Source: JBCLLP01 sp039738635
GTDB lineage: Bacteria; Patescibacteriota; Saccharimonadia; CAILAD01; BJGX01
Reading direction: 5' to 3'
Length of the DNA stretch: 42,203 nucleotides
Assembly: GCA_039738635.1 (NCBI GenBank)
Contig: JBCLLN010000007.1
Coordinates: 1-42,203, forward strand
Of the stretch, positions 36,501 through 42,203 are shown piece after piece; positions within the stretch are counted from its first letter, which is position 1; every line of letters starts with the position of its first letter. The notes beneath the pieces are model-generated. The model saw only the letters and a list, made by a program, of their open reading frames with translations, was not told where the DNA came from and made no database searches. The position numbers and the translations under genes are program-made.

Positions 36501-39500
36501 TTATTCACCTCTCCTTTTATAAGATCTAAAACGACCCGGTCGCCGCTCTTTAGGACTTTAGTAGCTTGTTTAGTACCAACAATACAAGGTAGCCCAAATT
36601 CTCTCGCTACAATCGCCGCATGCGACATCATGCCACCATGATCAGTAATCAATGCTCGGGCTTTACGCATTAAGGGAACATAAGACGGACTCGTAGAAGG
36701 CACAACTAACACTCGATCATTCTCAATAATGTCCGTCGGGCTAGACACAATCACAACCTCACCGTTTACGAAGTGCCTACCGCCATTACTAGCGACTAGT
36801 CCTTGCACGGCGTTGCTCGAAGACTTGAAGTCAATATATCGCTCCCAAAGCTCTTTGGTATTCTCTTCGGTCATACTTACTGCTACACCACTATCATAGA
36901 ACCAGCCGTGCTCAATATCACCGATAGGTTCTTTAATTAGCCGTCTAGTTTGCATCATCCAAGCTTTTCGATCGTCCATATACTCAGCGAGTTTTCGAGT
37001 TAGTGTTAGTGTTCTTACTTCCTCGTCGCTCAGTTTGAATTTCTTTGCCAGTTCTTCTCGGTTCTTCTTTGTCTCGACATTATCTTCTGATTCCTCAAGC
37101 AATACTTTTAAGCGTTTAGTGAAGTACGCTAGAGCGCTATCCGATAAACCACCATAACCATCTTCAATCCATGGGTACTTTTCGGCAGCCACGGCAGGAT
37201 CTTTAGTTTCTATCAACTCTTGATCTATGCGACCTAAGAATGTTGAATTATCCGGTACGGTGAAAGCCCCCCAAATTACCTGACGATCGGCAGACTCAAA
37301 TCTGGCCAGCCGCTTTGCCAAACTACTCTCTGCACCATAGAGTGAAAATTCTGCAAACAGAGTATGTCGCCATGCCTCGAGTAAAGCATCAATAAAAGCT
37401 GCCCCCTTGAGTTTATCCAAAGTATCAGAAACTTTACGCCAGCTCGTTATATCCTCATCAAGCTTGTCGCGTTTCTCGTACGCTTCAAATAGATCCTCAA
37501 CAAAAACAACAAAGTCTTTAGCATTTAGTAGCCAAACAACCTTTCCTTCATAAAACAGAACAAGTGCTTTAGGCGGATTGGGCATCTGGGGGTCTTTATG
37601 GGCAGCTTGGAAGAACCTTTCTGCAGCCAACGTAAAATCATCCATGTATAGTGGGTTGGCTCTTGAAGGTCCCCAGTAAAATAATTCATCAGGCTCTCCA
37701 AAATTGTAGCTGTCTGTTAGGTCGGCACGGGTGACAATTTGTTTGCCAGCATCAAGAGATATAAAATCGCCGTCTTTAAGCATTTCCATACAATTGTTTG
37801 CACCAACGATGCAGGGCTTACCGAGTTCTCGGGCTACTATAGCGGCGTGTGATGTAACGCCACCCTCAGCAGTTATAAATCCACCGGCGATCTTCATGGC
37901 TGGTGTGTAGTCGGGCATGGTTACGTGAGCGACCATAATATCACCACTCTCTACCTTTGCCAGATCATCCTTACTCGTAATTCTGACAACTCGACCACTT
38001 ACAACTCCAGGGAAAGCCACAGTGCCTGGGCTTATCAAAGAATCGGCCTTACTAGTCTCGGGGGTTATAACTATTGCTTTAGCTTTTTCTACGACTGCCG
38101 AGTCAGTTATTACGGTTACTTTTTTGTCGGTGTAGTAGTACAGGTACCTTTGGCCTAAACGTTTCTGGATGTCTTCAAAGCTCGGGATAGTGTCTGAGTC
38201 GATAAACGCGTCAATTTCTGAGTCCAGACAGTTTGCTAGATGATTTCTCGACCATTGTTGGCCGCTCTGTTTCGACATGGCACTTGCTAATAACTCCAAA
38301 ACACTACGAAGCTCGGCTTGGACGCTCTTTAATTGGTCAATGCGATCTGTCCTCAGTAGTGCGTATTCTTTAATAACTTTTGCTTGCGTTAGTAGCTCAT
38401 CTGTCAAAACTTCCCCAAGCCAGATAATAGTCTTTGATCCATCATCAGTAGATTTTTCAATATCTGCAACTTCAGCCTGGGCAGTTTTGATAGTAAGTTG
38501 TTTAATCTCCTTGATGACCTTTGCGGGCGTGAGTAGTGGCTCAATAAAAGAGTACTCGTTAACGTGTATGAAAGTCGTAACTATCCTTTGAATCTCAGTA
38601 TCAAGCTCTTTAGCCGAACTCTCATTTAACTTAAGTTTACAAATAGCTAAACGCATCTTCTGATAGTCGTGCAGTGCTTTTGGTGTTGCGACAATGTCCA
38701 GAATACGAGAAGCATCTTTACTATATTTGTCGTCGATGACTTCTTTAAATTTAGGGTAAAGCATAGCATCTACTGCCACTCCCGTGTAGAGGAAGGGTGA
38801 TAGCTTCGTGAGAAACTGCCGGTAGTTATCGAGAATAACTTGGTAATCTTTTGGATTTTGTTTTACTAAGTTGCGAACTTCACTACCGGTCTTTTTGAGT
38901 TCGTTGTAATCTTCGACATGCTGCTTGAGTTTTGATTCGGTCGAGACGTTGTCTAGGCAGATCTTCATAATGTTTTTAGATCCACTTGCTTCTAGATAGT
39001 AGGCTCTAGTGGTCCCTTCTAGTGGCAGTGTTACAACTTCAACTGGAGCTACTGCGTTAGAGGTAAAGCGAACAATTTCATCTCGTTGGAGAGTGGCTGG
39101 GCGTGCAATAGTTTTAATGCAGTGCGAAAAGAATTCAGGTAGCTCAACTTCATCTTTATTAATATGTGTAGTTATGGGGCGAGACTGGACGATATGTAGC
39201 TCATTACCTTCAAAGGCAAACTCAATGTCTTGAGGCTTGCCATAGTATTCTTCAATACGCTTACTTTGTTCCAGGAGGGTTTTTAGTTGGCCATCTGTTA
39301 ATATGCGTCCGGATTTTTCGATAGGTACTTCTTGATTCTCGCCATCTTTATAGGTCAACATTCTAGTTTGCCGATGGTCGCTGTGCTTAATCGTTTTGCC
39401 GGTTTGGTTATTAATGACGTAACTTTCAGGGGTAACAACTCCTTGTACTAGAAGTTCACCGAGTCCGTAAACAGCCTCAACAACTGCCTCGTTGCCATTA

Positions 39501-40003
39501 CTGTTAGTTGGGTTAGCTGTGAACATGACACCTGAGACATCGCTATCAACCATCGATTGTACGACGACGGCAACAGCTTGCTCGTCTTCGGCTATATCAT
39601 GATCATCCGCATAGCTTTGTGCTCGCTCGGATTGCATGGACTGCCAGCAATATTTGATAGCTTCTTTAAGTTCATCACGGGTAACATTAAGTACGGTTTC
39701 AAGCTGACCTGCCCATGAAGCATCGCCAGCATCTTCAGCAACTGCTGAAGAGCGTACAGCTACTCGCGTAACACCCAATTTATCAAAGGCAGCATTCACT
39801 TCAGGCATCAGTCTATCAATGTCATTTTTAAGCTCTTTATAGGCCCTTGTAGTAATGACAAAACCTTGAGGCACCGATAATTTGGCTTTTAACATCTCAC
39901 CCAAAGAAGCAGCCTTACCACCCACAAGGCTAATTTGTTGGTAGCTGACTTTTTTTAGAGGAAGGGTATAGGTATTTTTCTTAGTGTCTACCGTAAATTT
40001 CAT
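36497..40003 (-). CDS. PEP-synthase/rifampin-phosphotransferase-like protein with two swivel domains
   Basis: An about 1168-residue protein. An N-terminal ATP-grasp (PPDK_N) domain (about 10-300) has LVGGKAASLGEMLKAKLSVP, VRSSAVAEDAGDASWAGQ, SGVMFTANPTNSNGNEAVVE and LHIVQSRPITT. There are two PEP-utiliser swivel domains with catalytic His: GGVTSHAAIVARELGKPCIV (about residue 718) and GGMMSHAAIVAREFGLPCIV (about 1126). The about 340-residue middle and about 310-residue second linker are unrecognised. The C-terminal TIM barrel of true PEP synthase is absent, as in rifampin phosphotransferases, which have only one swivel domain. Start 40003 is 7 nt after TATAAT; an upstream in-frame TTG is the -35 box. 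It is flanked by 160-bp repeats. Confidence 0.85.
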   Translation of the reverse strand: MKFTVDTKKNTYTLPLKKVSYQQISLVGGKAASLGEMLKAKLSVPQGFVITTRAYKELKNDIDRLMPEVNAAFDKLGVTRVAVRSSAVAEDAGDASWAGQLETVLNVTRDELKEAIKYCWQSMQSERAQSYADDHDIAEDEQAVAVVVQSMVDSDVSGVMFTANPTNSNGNEAVVEAVYGLGELLVQGVVTPESYVINNQTGKTIKHSDHRQTRMLTYKDGENQEVPIEKSGRILTDGQLKTLLEQSKRIEEYYGKPQDIEFAFEGNELHIVQSRPITTHINKDEVELPEFFSHCIKTIARPATLQRDEIVRFTSNAVAPVEVVTLPLEGTTRAYYLEASGSKNIMKICLDNVSTESKLKQHVEDYNELKKTGSEVRNLVKQNPKDYQVILDNYRQFLTKLSPFLYTGVAVDAMLYPKFKEVIDDKYSKDASRILDIVATPKALHDYQKMRLAICKLKLNESSAKELDTEIQRIVTTFIHVNEYSFIEPLLTPAKVIKEIKQLTIKTAQAEVADIEKSTDDGSKTIIWLGEVLTDELLTQAKVIKEYALLRTDRIDQLKSVQAELRSVLELLASAMSKQSGQQWSRNHLANCLDSEIDAFIDSDTIPSFEDIQKRLGQRYLYYYTDKKVTVITDSAVVEKAKAIVITPETSKADSLISPGTVAFPGVVSGRVVRITSKDDLAKVESGDIMVAHVTMPDYTPAMKIAGGFITAEGGVTSHAAIVARELGKPCIVGANNCMEMLKDGDFISLDAGKQIVTRADLTDSYNFGEPDELFYWGPSRANPLYMDDFTLAAERFFQAAHKDPQMPNPPKALVLFYEGKVVWLLNAKDFVVFVEDLFEAYEKRDKLDEDITSWRKVSDTLDKLKGAAFIDALLEAWRHTLFAEFSLYGAESSLAKRLARFESADRQVIWGAFTVPDNSTFLGRIDQELIETKDPAVAAEKYPWIEDGYGGLSDSALAYFTKRLKVLLEESEDNVETKKNREELAKKFKLSDEEVRTLTLTRKLAEYMDDRKAWMMQTRRLIKEPIGDIEHGWFYDSGVAVSMTEENTKELWERYIDFKSSSNAVQGLVASNGGRHFVNGEVVIVSSPTDIIENDRVLVVPSTSPSYVPLMRKARALITDHGGMMSHAAIVAREFGLPCIVGTKQATKVLKSGDRVVLDLIKGEVNK

Positions 40004-40009
40004 ATCTGT

Positions 40010-40169
40010 AATTATAGGCTTTATTTGTGCGTAATCCAAATAATGCTAATCGCGTTTGAGTAGTACCATAAAAGCTTCTGGTGGAATATCCACCTTGCCT
40101 ATCTTCTTCATCCGCTTTTTGCCTTTTTTTTGCTTATCAAGTAACTTGTTTTTGCGGCTAACATCGCCA
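40010..40169. repeat. 160-bp lepA 3' end plus promoter, copy B (intact lepA)
   Basis: Counterpart of 36188-36347. Here the coding part is continuous with the full lepA gene, and the promoter part drives the PEP-synthase-like gene. Confidence 0.92.
40011..40039 (-). promoter_or_regulatory. Promoter of the PEP-synthase-like gene (leaderless)
   Basis: TTGGAT (40034-40039), 17 bp and TATAAT (40011-40016) on minus. ATG 40003 follows after 7 nt. Confidence 0.75.
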
Positions 40170-41821
40170 CCATATAGCTTGGCTGTGACATTCTTGCCCA
40201 TCGCTTTAATGTTTTGGCGGCAGAGAATTTTACCACCAATTGCGGCTTGCAAACTAACCTCAAAAAGCTGGCGAGGAATAACATCCTTGAGTTTTTTTAC
40301 AACTGAGTTTCCTATACGGTCCGCTTCTAGCCGATGCACAATAACACTCAGGCTATCTACTGGCTCCCCTGCTACCAGTATATCTACCAGCACTAAATCC
40401 TCTCTGCGATACTCGCTAAGATCGTAGCTAAATGAGCCATAGCCAGATGTCGTGCTTTTGAGATTGTCATAGAAATCTGTTAATACATTGGCCATAGGCG
40501 CCTCAAAGCTCACAAGTGCAAGTCCTTCATCTATATAGGTAAGATTGGATTGGTGCCCCCTAATGGATGTTATAAGCTTAATAACATTACCCACAAACTG
40601 CGATGGCACTACAATCTCACCTTTCATCCAGGGTTCTTTTATTTCCTGGATTAGTGCCATATCGGGCAATTCGCCAGAGCTTTTAATGTCTAGCTCCTCG
40701 CCTCTAGTGGTAATAACCCTATAATCTACGCTGGGATTGGTAACTATTAGGCTCAGCCCATACTCTCGCTCTAGGCGCTCCTTAATGATCTCTAAGTGTA
40801 AGAGCCCTAAAAACCCGACCCTAAATCCAAACCCCAGCACCACAGATGTTTCGGGGGTATATACTAGAGCAGAATCATTAAGGGAGAGTTTTTCAAGGGC
40901 GTCCTTTAGCCCCTGATAATCTTCCGAGCTGGTGGGGTAAAACCCAGCATAGACATAGGGGCGGACCTTCTTATAGCCAGCTAGCGCAACTGATGCTGGC
41001 TGAGCTTTAGAGGTAACTGTATCGCCCACCCTCGCATCGGCTGTAGTCTTGAGGTTAGTTACAATATAGCCTATCTGCCCACAAGCTAAATCAGCATCGG
41101 CTGACATTGTGGGGCTAAAGTGCCCGCATTCCAGTGCGATTGTTTCTTTTTGCGAGGCAAACATAATTAATGGCTGATTCTTTTTAAGACTGCCATCCAT
41201 TACCCTGACATAGAGTATTACTCCCCGATATTCATCGTAGATAGAATCAAAGACCAACGCCCTTAGTGGGGATGCTTCAATGCCCCTAGGTGGCGGCACC
41301 ATTTCTACAACCTTATCTAGAAGCTGATCTATATTGGTGCCCTCCTTGGCAGAAATCCTAATAATCTCATCGGCCTCACAGCCTAGCAAACTAGCAATCT
41401 CATCGGCTGTCTTCTCGGCTTCGGCAGCAGGAAGGTCAATTTTATTAATTACAGGGATAATAGCTAGGTTAGCTTCTAGAGCCAAATATAAATTAGCTAA
41501 TGTTTGGGCTTGAATACCCTGGCTGGCATCAACTACCAGTATCGCCCCCTCACACGCAGCCAGACTCCTGCTGACTTCATAGGTGAAATCCACATGGCCT
41601 GGCGTGTCAATTAGGTTAAACTTGTAGTCTTTCCAGGCCATCCTAACTGGCTGGAGTTTAATAGTAATACCCTTTTCTCGCTCCAAATCCATTTGATCAA
41701 GTAGCTGGGCCTTCATATCGCGAGCTAAGACTGTACCAGTAATCTCAAGCATTCTATCGGCCAAGGTACTCTTGCCATGGTCTATATGAGCAATAATACA
41801 AAAATTACGAACCTTATCCAC
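40046..41821 (-). CDS. lepA: Elongation factor 4 (LepA), ribosome back-translocase
   Basis: A 591-residue translational GTPase. G domain: RNFCIIAHIDHGKSTLADRM (G1), DTPGHVDFTYEVSRSLAACE (G3), NKIDLP (G4). Domains II-V follow, with FRVGFLGLLHLEIIKERLER. The LepA-specific C-terminal domain reads CRQNIKAMGKNVTAKLYGGD and ends in VDIPPEAFMVLLKRD. It works on stalled or mis-translocated ribosomes. The start is GTG, overlapping the murJ stop by 8 bp. Length is normal (about 600). Its last 40 codons are duplicated at 36224-36347. Confidence 0.98.
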   Translation of the reverse strand: MDKVRNFCIIAHIDHGKSTLADRMLEITGTVLARDMKAQLLDQMDLEREKGITIKLQPVRMAWKDYKFNLIDTPGHVDFTYEVSRSLAACEGAILVVDASQGIQAQTLANLYLALEANLAIIPVINKIDLPAAEAEKTADEIASLLGCEADEIIRISAKEGTNIDQLLDKVVEMVPPPRGIEASPLRALVFDSIYDEYRGVILYVRVMDGSLKKNQPLIMFASQKETIALECGHFSPTMSADADLACGQIGYIVTNLKTTADARVGDTVTSKAQPASVALAGYKKVRPYVYAGFYPTSSEDYQGLKDALEKLSLNDSALVYTPETSVVLGFGFRVGFLGLLHLEIIKERLEREYGLSLIVTNPSVDYRVITTRGEELDIKSSGELPDMALIQEIKEPWMKGEIVVPSQFVGNVIKLITSIRGHQSNLTYIDEGLALVSFEAPMANVLTDFYDNLKSTTSGYGSFSYDLSEYRREDLVLVDILVAGEPVDSLSVIVHRLEADRIGNSVVKKLKDVIPRQLFEVSLQAAIGGKILCRQNIKAMGKNVTAKLYGGDVSRKNKLLDKQKKGKKRMKKIGKVDIPPEAFMVLLKRD

Positions 41822-42203
41822 GGTGGATGACCTTACTAAAATTGCGCCTTACAATTCTAGAAACGGTGTTTATCTCATGCACGCGTAGAGTCTTGGAGGC
41901 CAAGAAATAGACGCTCAAACCTACCAAACAAATTAGTGTAAAATCTGGGGCTAATTCCATAAACCCTACCTCATTTTTATAAATTGGTAACCAGTAGCGC
42001 ACCATAACATACATCACGCTGGCCATGGCAGATGAGGCCAAAGTAATTTTAAGGGCGGATTTAAATAGTGACGCTACGCCAAAGTCGCCCATCTTAATTC
42101 GTAATATACCCAGTAGAATAATTAATTGTATAAGACCCGATATTGACAATGCTAGTGCTAAGCCCTTCACTCCATATACCTTAGATAGGGGGATGCTAAT
42201 GGC
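41814..42203 (-). CDS. murJ: MurJ-like lipid II flippase, C-terminal part (runs off window)
   Basis: The open frame continues past the window edge with no stop. Visible are the last about 129 residues: a MurJ/MviN-type pattern SKVYGVKGLALALSISGLIQ, LRIKMGDFGVASLFKSALK, then two further helices and a basic tail ending VSRIVRRNFSKVIHRG. MurJ flips the lipid-linked peptidoglycan precursor across the membrane. Another MATE/MOP-family flippase (for example for polysaccharide) cannot be excluded from this fragment. The stop overlaps the lepA GTG start by 8 bp. Confidence 0.7.
   Translation of the reverse strand, partial: AISIPLSKVYGVKGLALALSISGLIQLIILLGILRIKMGDFGVASLFKSALKITLASSAMASVMYVMVRYWLPIYKNEVGFMELAPDFTLICLVGLSVYFLASKTLRVHEINTVSRIVRRNFSKVIHRG

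Noticed and set aside
40004..40039. Longer start (TTG 40039) of the PEP-synthase-like gene
   Set aside because: It begins at the -35 box and reads through TATAAT. The family N-terminus aligns better from ATG 40003.

Overview
This window looks like a Candidatus Saccharibacteria (TM7) or closely related Patescibacteria chromosome. That is inference, from AT-rich sequence, small proteins, tightly overlapping genes, a short TsaB, a DnaJ without zinc finger, many single-pass membrane-anchored proteins of unknown function and a competence/pilin set. TGA is used as a normal stop (for example at the ATGA junction into ruvC), so UGA is not recoded as it is in Gracilibacteria/SR1.

Layout. Positions 1-1.9 kb hold six tRNA genes in two divergent groups (Pro, Lys-CTT and Arg-TCG on minus; Gly, Arg-TCT and His on plus), separated by a small membrane-protein gene and repeat- and hairpin-rich DNA. 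A strongly structured non-coding stretch follows (1.9-2.4 kb). From 2.4 to 17.6 kb there is a mostly minus-strand housekeeping block: mgtE, hup, ymdB, a HIT protein, rny, tsaB/tsaE, a lamin-tail surface protein, a pilin, a PH-domain protein, ruvB-ruvA, ruvC, a nucleotidyltransferase, yebC and comEC. A seventh tRNA (Lys-TTT, 17.8 kb) opens an accessory region (17.9-24.6 kb). Its 3' end is repeated twice more just downstream, as expected of integration scars. The region carries a CYTH protein, a deoxyribosyltransferase-like protein, a PadR regulator with a membrane partner, and a DUF1704 metallopeptidase / class I glutamine amidotransferase / RimK-type ATP-grasp ligase locus. From 24.6 to 30.0 kb lies the CIRCE-controlled heat-shock operon hrcA-grpE-dnaK-NYN-dnaJ plus a membrane gene. 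From 30.0 to 36.2 kb there is a second accessory region: three membrane-anchored paralogs behind near-identical promoters, a PD-(D/E)XK nuclease-like protein, a glycolipid-type glycosyltransferase and a prepilin-like protein. At 36.2-40.0 kb a very large PEP-synthase-like protein sits between two 160-bp copies of the lepA 3' end plus promoter, as a Campbell-type insertion would leave it. lepA and the 3' part of murJ end the window.

How the genes work together. RuvABC (Holliday-junction resolution), ComEC and pilins (DNA uptake), and the duplicated lepA tail fit a naturally transformable organism that gains genes by homologous recombination. RNase Y, HU, LepA, YebC and TsaB/TsaE serve RNA turnover, nucleoid structure and translation. 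The chaperone operon is repressed by HrcA. Many genes start 6-8 nt after a TATAAT-like box, which points to frequent leaderless transcription. The best candidate for an undescribed system is the ATP-grasp ligase / amidotransferase / DUF1704 peptidase locus (21.3-24.5 kb), which formally resembles a ligate-and-remove peptide-tag cycle.
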